Shown piece by piece: positions 18,159-27,687 of a stretch of 60,351 nt of DNA. Both the position numbers and the translations under genes were made by a program. The notes under the pieces are model-generated. The model did no database searches. It was not told the origin of the DNA and worked only from the letters and a program-made list of their open reading frames with translations. Every line of letters starts with the position of its first letter. Within the stretch, counting starts at the first letter, position 1. The stretch comes from Cyanosarcina radialis HA8281-LM2 (GTDB lineage Bacteria; Cyanobacteriota; Cyanobacteriia; Cyanobacteriales; CCAP-1448): the NCBI GenBank assembly GCA_019359615.1, contig JAHHHA010000037.1, positions 1 through 60,351 of the forward strand, given 5' to 3'.

Positions 18159-19202
18159 ATGAAAATCGGACGAGAGGATCTAGATTGGGCTGTTAGCCAA
18201 GAGTTGCTCGATGCTGGGTTAGCAGAACGACTCTGGCAGGCTTGGCAAGAACGCCAACGGAACGTACCGCAATTTAATTTTGCCAATGTTGCTTACTACT
18301 TCGGCGCACTCATCGTCATTTTCGGGATGTTTTTCTACCTCACCTTAGCCTGGGAGTCGCTGGGAGGTGGGGGAATTTTTGCCTTGGCTGGCGTTTATCT
18401 GCTAATTTTTGCTTCGACCGGATGGCATTTGTGGTTCCAGCGGGATCTGAAAATTCCTGGTGGGTTGCTAACCACTATTGCCGTGTGCATGGTCCCGCTG
18501 GCGATTTATGGCTTTCAGCGCATGACGGGCATTTGGCCCGATGGAGATCCTGGCAACTATCGCAACTACCATATCTGGGTGAAAGCCAGTTGGTTTTACA
18601 TGGAAGCAGGCACGATTATAGCTGGATTGCTGGCGCTGAAGTGGATTCGCTTTCCTTTCCTGACGCTACCGATCGCCTATACGCTATGGTATATGTCAAT
18701 GGATTTGACCCCGCTGATTTACGGGCAAGAGGAATTCACTTGGAACGAGCGCTGTCTGGTTTCTTTCTGGTTTGGAATCGCCACGATCGTTATTGCTTTT
18801 CTGGTCGATAGGCGCATCCATCGCAGTCAGGGAGACTTTGCCTTTTGGCTCTATCTATCTGGATTGATGGCTTTTTGGGGCGGTTTGACATTGATGAATC
18901 AAGCTGGAGAATGGGAGCGCTTCCTCTACTTCCTGATAAATCTGTTTCTCATCCTGCTATCTGTCTTGCTGAAGCGGCGCGTCTTTGTCGTCTTCGGTGC
19001 GATGGGGATTATAGGTTATCTGGGACATCTTGCTTATACAGTATTTCGCGATTCACTCTTGTTTCCGATCGCGCTTTCATTTGTTGGTGTTTTAATCATT
19101 TTGGGTGGGGTGCAGTATCAGAAATACTCTGCCACTTGGGAAGTTTGGCTGCGTCGCGTCCTACCTGAATCGTTGCTAGATCTTCTACCGAAAGACTATT
19201 AA
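18159..19202 (+). CDS. Polytopic membrane protein, DUF2157-like
   Basis: 347 residues from the ATG at 18159; the in-frame extension upstream is repeat DNA. A short cytosolic N-terminus (MKIGREDLDWAVSQELLDAG) resembles the DUF2157 domain start, followed by about nine hydrophobic helices, for example YYFGALIVIFGMFFYLTLAW, GIFALAGVYLLIFAST and FLINLFLILLSVLL. It ends in a short amphipathic tail. An integral inner- or thylakoid-membrane protein with no known activity. No operon partner. Confidence 0.75.
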   Translation: MKIGREDLDWAVSQELLDAGLAERLWQAWQERQRNVPQFNFANVAYYFGALIVIFGMFFYLTLAWESLGGGGIFALAGVYLLIFASTGWHLWFQRDLKIPGGLLTTIAVCMVPLAIYGFQRMTGIWPDGDPGNYRNYHIWVKASWFYMEAGTIIAGLLALKWIRFPFLTLPIAYTLWYMSMDLTPLIYGQEEFTWNERCLVSFWFGIATIVIAFLVDRRIHRSQGDFAFWLYLSGLMAFWGGLTLMNQAGEWERFLYFLINLFLILLSVLLKRRVFVVFGAMGIIGYLGHLAYTVFRDSLLFPIALSFVGVLIILGGVQYQKYSATWEVWLRRVLPESLLDLLPKDY

Positions 19203-19238
19203 GCAAAACAATTGTCTATTCGCAATTGGCAATTGTTA

Positions 19239-19381
19239 TATCAAATCCGGTTCTCATACCATCCATTGCTGCCCTCACCCCCTTCGGCAGAGCTTCAGGG
19301 CAGCGCCCAACCCCTCTCCCACGGGAGAGGGGAGCCGGAGGCTCCTTCAGGGAAAAACGGTTTTGTAAACCGGATTTGGTA
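19239..19381. mobile_element. MITE-like element with TATCAAATCCGGTT ends
   Basis: 143 bp bounded by inverted repeats TATCAAATCCGGTT and AACCGGATTTGGTA (13 of 14 match). The interior has CCCTCACCCCC, CCCTCTCCCACGGGAGAGGG and GCCGGAGGCTCC hairpins and no coding capacity. An inverted copy disrupted by another repeat lies at 24.84-25.15 kb, and fragments occur near 0.18, 37.8 and 55.1 kb. This fits a non-autonomous, trans-mobilised element. Confidence 0.65.
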
Positions 19382-19498
19382 TTAATTGCGGTTTTAAACC
19401 TCTAGCTCCATCCATGGACAAAGAAAAGATTTCTTCGTTACATAGAGCTACTGCTTTTAAGCATGGAGATAATTGCGAATTGCGAATTGGATTGACTG

Positions 19499-20977
19499 TT
19501 ACACGTATTCGGCGGCTGTCGTCGCCGCTGTGACGCGATTGCGTCCCGATTGTTTCGATTCTAGCAACGCTCGATCGGCGCGATCGAAGAGAGCCTCATT
19601 GCTTTCAGTTCGATCCCACTCTGCCACTCCGATGCTGACGGTTTTTTTCAAGGATACATCGCTGGCTGTAAAGACGTGATTTTCTACTGCCACGCGAAGC
19701 GCCTCCGCTCTCCTCATGGCTCCAGCGCAATTGGCGTTCGGTAGCAGCACCAGGAATTCCTCTCCTCCCCATCGCGCCAGATAGTCGCTGCTGCGGATGT
19801 TCTGGCGGATCGATCGAGCGATTTCGGCAATCACCAGATCGCCGACTAAATGTCCGTACTCATCATTGACTTGCTTGAAGCGATCGCAGTCAATTACTAA
19901 GACCGAAAACGTTTCGCCAGATGCTTTGGCCTCCTCGCGTACTTGGGAAAACTTGGTATCTGCCGACGAGCGATTAGCCACGCCCGTTAGCTTATCAGTG
20001 ACGGCTACGCGGACCAACCGCTGCTGGTGACGAGAAACCAGCCAAATTGCCAGCACGAGGGCACCGAGCGTCGCCAAAGAGCCAATTCCCAGATTGACGA
20101 GGAGAATGTGGTTGAGCGGACTGACCGCTTCTTTCTCGTCTTGCGATACTACTAGATACCATTTCAGTTCCGGTACGAAGCGCGAGTTAACGTGTACGAG
20201 CGAATCATCCGTCGCACTTTTGTACGACAAGTTAACCGGGATCGGAGAGCCATTCAAGATCTCGCTAGTAAGCACCTTGATTCCAGGTCGTTCGCTCAGC
20301 CGTACTGTAGGTGAATTGCTGTTGGGATCGTAAACCGTGCTATTGCCAGCGAGATCGAAGAAAGTAATATCCCGGTTGAATTTGTGTTTGTACTCTTCGA
20401 CCAGCTTAAAAATGCTGTCGCTTGCCAGACCAACGCCAGTTGCTCCTAGAAAGCGTCCGGCAGAATCGACCACTCGAAAGTTGATAAATGCGGTCAGTCG
20501 ATTGTTGTTTTGCGCATCGGCCTCAACATTGATTTCGTAAGGCTCTTTCATTGCCCGCACGCGAAAAAACCAACGATCGTCCTCGTCTGTTTCACTAATC
20601 GTCTTGGTAATAGTTTTTCCCGTAAAATAGCGACGCGTGCGATCGGAGACATAAAAACTGGTCAAGGCATTATAACGTTGTTGGATTTCCGAGAGATAGC
20701 GAACGATCGCATCTGGATCTTGCTCGCCTTTGGCGATCCAATCGAGTAAGAAAGTATTATGAGCCATTTGATCCGACACGAAGACGGGTTTGATTAAATC
20801 GCGCTGGATTTCGGAGTAAATGCTATCTCCTGTCAGCGGCAGTTCCTTTTCAATAATGTTCTTACGGATGGCGTTACGGGCGACAAAGTAAGAAAGACTA
20901 ATCGTGCCGATAAAGGCGAAAGTCAACAGGGATACTAGCGAGATGAAAAGGCGACGCTGTTGTCGGTTGATGTCCAT
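19499..20977 (-). CDS. Membrane diguanylate cyclase, Cache sensor plus GGDEF
   Basis: 492 residues. TM1 (LFISLVSLLTFAFIGTISL) and TM2 (VNLGIGSLATLGALVLAIWL, about 298-317) enclose a ~265-residue periplasmic region with the dCache features VSDRTRRYFTGKTI and GATGVGLASDSIFKLVEEY. The C-terminal GGDEF domain opens VTDKLTGVANRSSAD and has the active site WGGEEF. RSSD five residues before it is an allosteric inhibitory I-site. It should synthesise cyclic di-GMP in response to an external ligand. Monocistronic. Confidence 0.92.
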   Translation of the reverse strand: MDINRQQRRLFISLVSLLTFAFIGTISLSYFVARNAIRKNIIEKELPLTGDSIYSEIQRDLIKPVFVSDQMAHNTFLLDWIAKGEQDPDAIVRYLSEIQQRYNALTSFYVSDRTRRYFTGKTITKTISETDEDDRWFFRVRAMKEPYEINVEADAQNNNRLTAFINFRVVDSAGRFLGATGVGLASDSIFKLVEEYKHKFNRDITFFDLAGNSTVYDPNSNSPTVRLSERPGIKVLTSEILNGSPIPVNLSYKSATDDSLVHVNSRFVPELKWYLVVSQDEKEAVSPLNHILLVNLGIGSLATLGALVLAIWLVSRHQQRLVRVAVTDKLTGVANRSSADTKFSQVREEAKASGETFSVLVIDCDRFKQVNDEYGHLVGDLVIAEIARSIRQNIRSSDYLARWGGEEFLVLLPNANCAGAMRRAEALRVAVENHVFTASDVSLKKTVSIGVAEWDRTESNEALFDRADRALLESKQSGRNRVTAATTAAEYV

Positions 20978-21067
20978 GGCGAGAGTGTCCCAGTGGGCGC
21001 ACTTTTTTCACTTCAGCCCAAAAATTGTAGCAGGTAGTATTCCTATGCCATATGCCCGATGACCAAC

Positions 21068-22978
21068 TTATAATTCCTGCAATAACTTGGCGGCATCTTG
21101 GAGCAAGCGATCGCCCCAATTGTTTGCCCGCAAAAACTTGATGTCAGCTAAACGCCGATCGATCCCAATAGCAGTTCTGGCTAGCGGGATAGACTCTCGC
21201 CGATCGCCTTTGGCATACAAAGCTACAGCTAGTGCCAACCGCACTTCTGGTAACTGCCGATCGATGCCAGCGGCCCTGCGCCAATCGCTGATGGCTGCTT
21301 CTAAGTTTTGCAGTTCGTAGCGGACTAATCCTCGATGGTAGTAAGCTGGTGGCGACTGGGGGGCCAAAGCAATAGCTTTGTCAAAATCGGCCATCGCGCC
21401 GTAGTTATCTTTTTGCGACCCCCGCAATATGCCCCGCTGGCGGTAAGCATCGGCATAATTGGCATCTAGGGCGATCGCGCGGTTGAAATCGAACAGCGCC
21501 CCTCCAAGATCGCCCAGGTTGTAGCGGGCAACGCCTCGCTGGTAGTATGCTTGGGCGGATTGGGGAGTTAAGGCCATCCCTCGCTCGAAATCGATGTTGG
21601 GTTCTGGGTTGTTTTTATCCGATCGCTCTTCGTCTTTTAGTAATTGGGGGTTGAGGGCGATCGCTCTGGCAAAATCGGCGGTCGCGGCTGGCTCTTGTTT
21701 CAATTCGGCTCGAACTAATCCTCGGTTGTAGTAGGCTGGGGCTAATTCTGGATTTAAGGCGATCGCGCTAGAAAAATTATTCACTGCTTCTGCTTTGCTT
21801 CCTCGATCGTAATATGCTAATCCCCGATAGTTGTAGGCTTGGGCCGATTGCGGATCGAGTTCGATCGCTTGGCTGAGATCGGCGATCGCGGCTGGATATT
21901 TTTTCAGGTAATAATTGGCTAATCCCCGATTTTGATAGGCTAATGCCGAGCGCGGATCGAGTTCGATCGTCTGAGAAAAATCCTCAACTGCCTCTAGCTT
22001 TTCTCCGATCTCAAATCGGGCGACACCTCGATTGTTATAGGCTAGAGTTAATTTAGAGTTGAGAGCGATCGCTTGGGTATAATCGGCGATCGCTCCTGGT
22101 TTGTCTCCCATTCGATAGCGAGCCGCACCTCGGTTGCTGTAGGCTGGGGCTAATTTAGGATTGAGTTTTATCGCTTCGCTGTAAGCTGCGATCGCCCCTC
22201 GATAGTCTTTCTGTTTGTACTTATTGGCGGCTTGAATGTAGAAGTCATCGGCGGTAGGGGCAACTGTTGCCGTTCGACTGGGAAGACTTACGCCAACATC
22301 GATTAAGGCCAGTCTGACAAAGGTATCGATCGGAATTCCCAAGTTATTGCCAGTTCTGACGATCTCGGCATTGGCATCGGCAGTCGTTTCGGCTTTGCCG
22401 TGAATGCCGACTAATTCCCCTTTGTCGTTTAACACCCCACCGCCGCTAATTCCAGGGCGAGTGTTATTGTTGTAAACCAAAGTGTAACCATCTGGCTGCG
22501 GTTGCGAGCCGTTGGCAACGACGTTACCGATGAGAAAATTGAAGTCAGGATTGGGCCTCGCCGAACTGGGGGCAGGAAACCCAGATACATAAACTGGCAT
22601 TCCTTCCAGCAGGCGATCGGAGTTTCCTAATTTAGCAACTGCATAATCTTTTTCGCTGCTAAATTGAACGATCGCCAGATCTACTTCTGCCCCATCTTTT
22701 TTAGTTTTGTAGTCTATTTGGTGGCGATTTCCATCTGGGGTAAAGATTGTATATTTGTTAGTATCTGGCAGGACATGAGCGGCTGTAAGAACGTAATAAG
22801 TTTTGCCTTCGCGCTTAATTATTACTCCCGAACCTCGACTCTTTTGCCCTTCAATGCGCACAGTAATGGTTTTAGCAATCTGGCCGATTTCTGCTGATGA
22901 TAAGGCTACAGCAGACTGTACTTGCACTATGGCAATTGAGATCCCTATGATTGTTGGCATCAAGTAGTTAATTCTCAC
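21068..22978 (-). CDS. Secreted trypsin-like protease with TPR repeats
   Basis: 636 residues; GTG start, with an ATG seven codons in as alternative. A signal peptide (IIGISIAIVQVQSAVALSS) precedes a trypsin-fold domain: LTAAHVLP (His), EVDLAIVQF (Asp) and GISGGGVL (Ser, where most relatives have GNSGGP). From about residue 245 there are ten or so TPR units of the type AYYNRGLVRAELKQEPAATA ending DFxxAIALNP. The TPRs should bind partners or substrates in the periplasm. The repeat count and DNA similarity between units suggest internal duplication. Confidence 0.88.
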   Translation of the reverse strand: MRINYLMPTIIGISIAIVQVQSAVALSSAEIGQIAKTITVRIEGQKSRGSGVIIKREGKTYYVLTAAHVLPDTNKYTIFTPDGNRHQIDYKTKKDGAEVDLAIVQFSSEKDYAVAKLGNSDRLLEGMPVYVSGFPAPSSARPNPDFNFLIGNVVANGSQPQPDGYTLVYNNNTRPGISGGGVLNDKGELVGIHGKAETTADANAEIVRTGNNLGIPIDTFVRLALIDVGVSLPSRTATVAPTADDFYIQAANKYKQKDYRGAIAAYSEAIKLNPKLAPAYSNRGAARYRMGDKPGAIADYTQAIALNSKLTLAYNNRGVARFEIGEKLEAVEDFSQTIELDPRSALAYQNRGLANYYLKKYPAAIADLSQAIELDPQSAQAYNYRGLAYYDRGSKAEAVNNFSSAIALNPELAPAYYNRGLVRAELKQEPAATADFARAIALNPQLLKDEERSDKNNPEPNIDFERGMALTPQSAQAYYQRGVARYNLGDLGGALFDFNRAIALDANYADAYRQRGILRGSQKDNYGAMADFDKAIALAPQSPPAYYHRGLVRYELQNLEAAISDWRRAAGIDRQLPEVRLALAVALYAKGDRRESIPLARTAIGIDRRLADIKFLRANNWGDRLLQDAAKLLQEL

Positions 22979-23349
22979 GATCGATAAAACTCCTAATAAA
23001 CAGCCACTACCGTTAGGTTGGGATTGATTGGGAATTGCGTTGACATCTTATTTGCAAAATTGAAGATCGAAGTTTATTTTTGTCTAGTTAGTTAGTTGTC
23101 AAGAGATTAAGCATATCTGCCGATTTTACACAAATTCGAGCAACATTTACATAAATTCGAGCAGCGATCGGATAATATCTGGTAAACAAATCTCGATCGA
23201 GATCGCGAGCTTATTTCCTAAATACGCCTCTACTACCTAAATTCTGGCTCCTAAACTTCTAAACTCCTGCTGGCATTGTTGGGTTTCACGTTGTTCAACC
23301 CAACCTACTGCTCCCGATCTCCTTTCTTTCGATCTCTCTACTTGCGACT
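22979..23349. other. Divergent promoter spacer
   Basis: 371 bp between two divergent TPR-protein genes. It contains a direct repeat (ACAAATTCGAGCAACATTTA and ATAAATTCGAGCAGCG near 23.13-23.17 kb) that could be an operator pair, and a TTGGGTTTCACGTTGTTCAACCCAAC inverted repeat near 23.28-23.305 kb. No gene is visible. Confidence 0.4.
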
Positions 23350-24813
23350 ATGTTCCCAATGCCAAACTCAAACCCCAAATTTAAGCTAGGCTACATTTCG
23401 ATCGCGTCGGTAGTTATAGCGACAGCAATTGTTAGTGCTAGTCTGGGATACGGGCGCAACCTGCCTGGGTCCGAATTGCCCTCAAATGAGTCTTTGGTAA
23501 GCGCCAAGCCGACCCCAACAAATAAGCAGCCAACAGCCCAAAGACCCAGTGCGGTTAATTTTTACCAACAAGGCGAGCAATTGAAAAAGCAGGGACGCTA
23601 TCAAGAGGCGATCGCCGCTTACGATCGAGCGATTAAAATTAGTCCTAAGTATGCGCCTGCTTGGTTAGGAAAGGGCTTTTCTTTACAACAGTTACAACGT
23701 TACGAAGAAGCCTTGAGTGCTTACGATAAGTTTGTCGAAATTCAACCGCAGTACGCATCAGTTTGGTATAACCGGGGCGTAATCCTGTTGATTTTAAAAC
23801 GTTACGATCCGGCGATCGCTTCTTATGACAGAGCGATTAAATTAAAAGCAAAATATCCCGAAGCTTGGTATGGCAAAGGTTATGCCCTCAGCCAATTGCG
23901 GCGTTACTCAGAAGCAGTTGTAGCCTACGATAAATCTCTGAGCTTCAATGCTAAAAATCCAGAAGCTTGGTATGGCAAAGCTTTAGCCTTAAGAAATTTG
24001 CGGCGCTATCCAGAGGCGATCGCAGCTTACGATCGAGTGACGCAATTGAGGGCAAATTATGCTGAAGCTTGGTATGGCAAAGGCTACGCGCTAGGAGAAT
24101 TAAAGCGATATTCTGAAGCCAACATTGCTTACGATAAAGCAACTCAATTCAAACCTAATTACGCCGAAGCTTGGTACAACAAAGGCGTAACGTTAGAGAA
24201 TTTGGAACGATATGCTGAAGCCGTTGCTGCTTACGAGAAAACGATTCAGTTGCAGCCAGATAACAAACAAGCTTGGCAGAACAAAGGCTTCGCCCTACTA
24301 AATTTAGAAAGGTTTGAAGACGCGCTAACTGCCTATGAAAAAGCGACTCAATTGTCGCCAGAAAATGCTGAAGCTTGGTATCACAAAGGTTTTGCCTTAG
24401 AAAGGCTAAAGCGAGATGAAGCCGCCTTAGCTGACTATGAAAAAGCGATCGAACTCAAGCCTAATTATCCCTTAGCGCTCGACGGTCGCAAGCGCGTCCA
24501 AGCAAGATTGGCGCGGCAACAAGAAGATCGACCTCAACCGACAGGAGGGGCAGAACCGTCACCTTCACCGGAGTCTTCACCCGAAGCCTCACCATCGCCT
24601 AGCCCGTCACCATCACTATCGCCTAGTCCTTCACTCAGGCTGTCGCCCAGACCGACCCCATTGCCTAGCCCGTCACCATCACCATTGCCTAGTCCTTCAC
24701 CATCACCATCGCCTAGTCCTTCACTCAGGCTGTCGCCCAGACCGACCCCATCGCCTAGTCCGTCGCCCAGCCCGTCACCAAGTCCGACCCCATCACCATC
24801 GCCTTCCCGGTAG
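23350..24813 (+). CDS. TPR protein with long Ser-Pro-rich C-terminus
   Basis: 487 residues. An N-terminal hydrophobic segment ([20 protein letters not shown]) is a signal anchor. About ten 34-residue TPRs follow (residues ~70-395), each close to [23 protein letters not shown]. The final ~85 residues are almost only Ser and Pro, with a duplicated [16 protein letters not shown] block. A periplasmic scaffold with a wall-spanning or glycosylatable tail is plausible; nothing identifies the partner. It is divergent from the protease-TPR gene, suggesting related roles. Confidence 0.85.
   Translation: MFPMPNSNPKFKLGYISIASVVIATAIVSASLGYGRNLPGSELPSNESLVSAKPTPTNKQPTAQRPSAVNFYQQGEQLKKQGRYQEAIAAYDRAIKISPKYAPAWLGKGFSLQQLQRYEEALSAYDKFVEIQPQYASVWYNRGVILLILKRYDPAIASYDRAIKLKAKYPEAWYGKGYALSQLRRYSEAVVAYDKSLSFNAKNPEAWYGKALALRNLRRYPEAIAAYDRVTQLRANYAEAWYGKGYALGELKRYSEANIAYDKATQFKPNYAEAWYNKGVTLENLERYAEAVAAYEKTIQLQPDNKQAWQNKGFALLNLERFEDALTAYEKATQLSPENAEAWYHKGFALERLKRDEAALADYEKAIELKPNYPLALDGRKRVQARLARQQEDRPQPTGGAEPSPSPESSPEASPSPSPSPSLSPSPSLRLSPRPTPLPSPSPSPLPSPSPSPSPSPSLRLSPRPTPSPSPSPSPSPSPTPSPSPSR
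24562..24812. repeat. In-frame CCTTCACCATCGCCTAG-type tandem repeat
   Basis: Iterated TCACCATCGCC/TAGTCCTTCACC units encode the Ser-Pro tail of the TPR protein. A larger unit, CAGGCTGTCGCCCAGACC with flanks, occurs twice (about 24.63 and 24.73 kb), showing a duplication of ~90 bp. Confidence 0.8.
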
Positions 24814-24842
24814 CCTAAGCCGAACTCTCAACTGCGCTTTAA

Positions 24843-25147
24843 TACTAAATCCGGCTCCCCTCTCCTGAGAGGCTACCGTGTATACACATCTGTGGGAAAA
24901 CTTGGAGGCCCTGCATTAGATCCCCCCTAGCCCCCCTTAAAAAGGGGGGGAGTTGCGGCGAGGTTCCCTCGTCATGTAGCTGGCACCAAGGAGGGGGAAG
25001 CTCTCAAAGTCCCCCTTTTTAAGGGGGATTTAGGGGGATCTGAGTGTGAAACGACATAACCGATAACTTATGTATACACGGTAGCTCCCACGGGAGAGGG
25101 GTTGGGGGTGAGGGCAGCAATGGATGGTATGAGAACCGGATTTGGTA
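24843..25147. mobile_element. MITE-like element interrupted by a second repeat
   Basis: Ends TACTAAATCCGG and AACCGGATTTGGTA match the termini of the 143-bp element at 19.24 kb, in inverted orientation; the right part (GGATGGTATGAGAACCGG) is the reverse complement of that copy's left part. Between them, 24919-25040 is a separate repeat with its own inverted ends (GATCCCCCCTAG...TTTAGGGGGATC), also seen inside the 34.5-kb element. GTGTATACAC-like motifs flank the nested piece on both sides. No coding capacity. Confidence 0.6.
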
Positions 25148-25204
25148 TTGCTGGTTATGACGGTTGCTTTGCCTGGATTCGAGCCGAGAATAGCGAAGAC
25201 GCTC

Positions 25205-25729
25205 TTATCGTTTCTGCTGTGCCAGCCATTGGTCGCGGCTAACTTCTCCGGTTTTGACTGGTTTTCCCATCGCACCGTGAGTCTTCCAATCGTTTTCTTG
25301 AGCAAACTTCACGCCCCGATAGTCGCCTTTGGAGTGTAGATATTTGACCACAAACTGCTGATCGTCGAGATATGCCCCCACGCCAAACATTTCAGCGGCG
25401 TTTTTCAGGGCATCAGCGGTAGCCTTTTCCACTGGGGAACCAAACTTATACCCTCCGGCTGAAGTCTTTTCACCGTAGGCATCAGAGTTACCTACCCCTT
25501 CGCGAGTTACGCCTGCGATCGTAATCCGACACCTAATGACTATCAATTCGCCAGTAATTACCGGGTCGGAGAAGCTGCACTGCCATTCGGGAAAAGTTTG
25601 GTCTAGACGGGCCTTGATTTTTTGCCAAGGCAGGTAAAACCAGCGACCTCCCCCAGGAAGACTTCTTTCTTTGTGATCTTCAGGAGCAAAAGGAGTTTTT
25701 AAAGCTTTCAATAATTCTGCATCAATCAT
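25205..25729 (-). CDS. Rad52/Rad22-family DNA repair protein
   Basis: 174 residues from the ATG at 25729. The upstream TTG start would add seven residues. The protein has the Rad52 single-strand-annealing core: SLPGGGRWFYLPWQKIKARL, the central IRCRITIAGVTREGVG, and PVEKATADALKNAAEMFGVG, the signature helix of the family. It ends just after this core with a short basic tail. It should anneal complementary single strands or protect DNA ends, as for DdrA- and Rad52-type proteins. It lies 34 bp after aroQ on the same strand. Family call good; in vivo role inferred. Confidence 0.85.
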   Translation of the reverse strand: MIDAELLKALKTPFAPEDHKERSLPGGGRWFYLPWQKIKARLDQTFPEWQCSFSDPVITGELIVIRCRITIAGVTREGVGNSDAYGEKTSAGGYKFGSPVEKATADALKNAAEMFGVGAYLDDQQFVVKYLHSKGDYRGVKFAQENDWKTHGAMGKPVKTGEVSRDQWLAQQKR

Positions 25730-25763
25730 AGTCAGACGCGATCGAGACAATAGTACAATTGTA

Positions 25764-26237
25764 CTATATATTCTCGGCTTTGGCCTGAAGATGGCGGAGC
25801 AAAGCGTGCAAGCCTAGCAGATAGCTATCAGCCCCAAAACCGCTAATTTGACCGATCGCGACTGGGGCGATATACGAATGATGGCGAAATTCTTCGCGGC
25901 GATAGATGTTACTCAGATGCACTTCCACAGTAGGAATTTGGACGGCAGCGATCGCATCTCTAATCGCCACGCTGGTATGGGTATAAGCGCCAGCATTAAT
26001 TACTAGGCCGTGGTACTGGTCTGAGGCCTGGTGAATGGCATCTACCAAAACGCCCTCATGATTTGACTGTATAGCAGAAACTTTCGCCTGTAGTTTTTCT
26101 CCTTCTGCGACCAACAGGCGATTTATTTTATCTAAAGTTACAGAACCATAAATCCCCGGTTCTCGTTGTCCTAAGAGATTGAGATTTGGCCCGTGCAAAA
26201 CTAACACGCTTACCCAGCGTCCACCTTCAGAACTCAC
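25764..26237 (-). CDS. aroQ: Type II 3-dehydroquinate dehydratase
   Basis: 157 residues, the small dodecameric AroQ enzyme of the shikimate pathway, removing water from 3-dehydroquinate. [18 protein letters not shown] contains the catalytic Tyr and the essential Arg, [17 protein letters not shown] the substrate loop, and [17 protein letters not shown] the catalytic His. The frame starts with GTG; a few residues may be trimmed because [10 protein letters not shown] is the usual first strand. A 44-aa small gene precedes it. Confidence 0.94.
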   Translation of the reverse strand: MSSEGGRWVSVLVLHGPNLNLLGQREPGIYGSVTLDKINRLLVAEGEKLQAKVSAIQSNHEGVLVDAIHQASDQYHGLVINAGAYTHTSVAIRDAIAAVQIPTVEVHLSNIYRREEFRHHSYIAPVAIGQISGFGADSYLLGLHALLRHLQAKAENI

Positions 26238-26247
26238 AATTTTACAA

Positions 26248-26382
26248 CTAGCGGCGTTGCCGATCGTTTACTGGAATGGGAATTAGTTCGGGTTCCGGTT
26301 CTGCTTCCGGGCCCAGCAAAGCATCAACTAACTTCCGCGCCCATTCTCTTAATTTTTCCAACACCTGGTCTATAAAGTCCAT
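26248..26382 (-). CDS. Small 44-aa acidic protein upstream of aroQ
   Basis: Reading 26382 to 26248 gives 44 residues: an amphipathic helix ([18 protein letters not shown], then VDALLGPE) followed by a Pro/Glu segment ([12 protein letters not shown]) and basic end (NDRQRR). It ends 10 bp before aroQ on the same strand, so the two are probably co-transcribed. The clear helix-hinge-tail composition suggests a real small protein, perhaps membrane-peripheral. No family is known to me. Confidence 0.55.
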   Translation of the reverse strand: MDFIDQVLEKLREWARKLVDALLGPEAEPEPELIPIPVNDRQRR

Positions 26383-26730
26383 TGAGGCGATCGCTCCTTC
26401 TCAAAGGTGAATATAAGATAGCTACAAATCTTTTATGTCAAATTTCTTAAACTTCACTTAGCTTAACATAATTGACAAAAACAGCAAGGAAAGCATTGCT
26501 CCCTTAATAGATGGCAAGCAGTGGGCAAGGAGAGAAATTTGTCGCCTTGAGGCTAAGTAATCGATGTTAATCTGTTTTTAACAATTCACTAGGAAGGGTT
26601 GCCATCAGTTGACTTGGCCCCAAACTTGGCGATCGCTTCTAAAATTAGCGTAAAGTAAAGAAGTGTAAATATTTGATTATTTTTTTCTAAATAAAACTTC
26701 TTCAGTTCGTTCTGAGCTTTCCCACTTGAG
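26383..26730. other. Divergent spacer, no gene seen
   Basis: 348 bp between the 44-aa gene and the TPM gene. AT-rich blocks such as AAAGTAAAGAAGTGTAAATATT near 26.65 kb could hold the promoter of the TPM gene. I see no convincing RNA gene or ORF. Confidence 0.4.
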
Positions 26731-27552
26731 ATGCAGATAGACACCAATATGTACCATCGTTTCCCCCAAAGAGTGCTGAGACTCTTAGCTGCCTTATGTT
26801 TAGCCTTTTCTGCCTGGGCGATCGCTCCTAGCGCCTGGGCTTTCGATAATCCCCAGTTACTCCCGTCAACTCAAACCCCCATTATCGACCTGGCCAAATC
26901 TTTAAACGACGTTCAAGAACGAGAACTGGCTCAAGATTTAGAAAAATTTGAAGCCGAAACTGGCTGGAAACTGCGAGTTTTGACTCAATTCGATACCACA
27001 CCAGGTCGGGCAGTCAAAGATTATTGGCAACTAGATGACAAAAGCATATTGCTGGTAGCCGATACCCGTGGGGGCAACATCTTAAACTTCAATGTTGGCG
27101 ATGCGGCTTACAAGCTGATGCCTCGCACCTTCTGGATCGAATTGCAAACCCGTTTCGGCAACCTTTATTTCGTGCGGGAAAACGGCGAAGACCAAGCGAT
27201 CGTATCGGCGATCGAATCGCTCAAAACCTGCTTGCGGCAAGGTGGATGCCGCGTCGTCCCCGGATTGCCCAGGGAGCAATGGATTCTCACCTTAGTAACT
27301 TCAATCTTGGGTGGAATTATCTTAGGATTTGCCGCTCATCCTCGCAAAGAAGGACAAATCGTGGCTTGGCAGTGGGCGTTAATTTTCTCGCCTCTATGGG
27401 GGATTTTGTTTATTTCCTTCGGCATCGGCCCGGTAGTATCTCGAACTGCTGACTGGTTGCCCCTAGTTCGCAACGTTTCTGGCTTTCTGATCGGTGCGCT
27501 AGTGGCTTTCTTATCTCCAGCACTGGCAAAGTCTTCCCCTTCAGAAACTTAA
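26731..27552 (+). CDS. TPM-domain thylakoid/periplasmic protein (Psb32/TLP18.3-like)
   Basis: 273 residues. Signal peptide LLAALCLAFSAWAIAPSAWA, then a TPM domain: TPIIDLAKSLNDVQERELAQ, WKLRVLTQFDT, ILLVADTRGGNILNFNVG. Two to three hydrophobic segments close the protein (WILTLVTSILGGIILGFAA, WALIFSPLWGILFISFGIG, VSGFLIGALVAFLSPALA). TPM proteins of this kind (Psb32, TLP18.3) help photosystem II repair. The membrane tail distinguishes it from the single-helix plant form. Start could also be the ATG six codons later. Confidence 0.85.
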   Translation: MQIDTNMYHRFPQRVLRLLAALCLAFSAWAIAPSAWAFDNPQLLPSTQTPIIDLAKSLNDVQERELAQDLEKFEAETGWKLRVLTQFDTTPGRAVKDYWQLDDKSILLVADTRGGNILNFNVGDAAYKLMPRTFWIELQTRFGNLYFVRENGEDQAIVSAIESLKTCLRQGGCRVVPGLPREQWILTLVTSILGGIILGFAAHPRKEGQIVAWQWALIFSPLWGILFISFGIGPVVSRTADWLPLVRNVSGFLIGALVAFLSPALAKSSPSET

Positions 27553-27649
27553 AGTCAAGAATACAGAAGTTACAGAAGTTGCAGTAAAATCTACTTCAAG
27601 AGATTACTTGGCGTAGCCTTACTTTTGTATGGCTATACACCTTCTGAAC

Positions 27650-27687
27650 TCCTGAACTTCTGAACTCCTGAACTCCTGAACTCCTCT
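27650..27687. repeat. CTGAACTCC heptamer-type tandem repeat
   Basis: CTGAACTCCTGAACTTCTGAACTCC units continue to the start codon of cobH. The same family appears at 12.50, 45.81-45.86 (reverse sense) and 52.24-52.28 kb (CTAAACTCC variant). Confidence 0.7.

Noticed and set aside
26400..26700. Possible small RNA gene in the spacer before the TPM gene
   Set aside because: No conserved Yfr-type motif or clear terminator was visible; cannot be supported.
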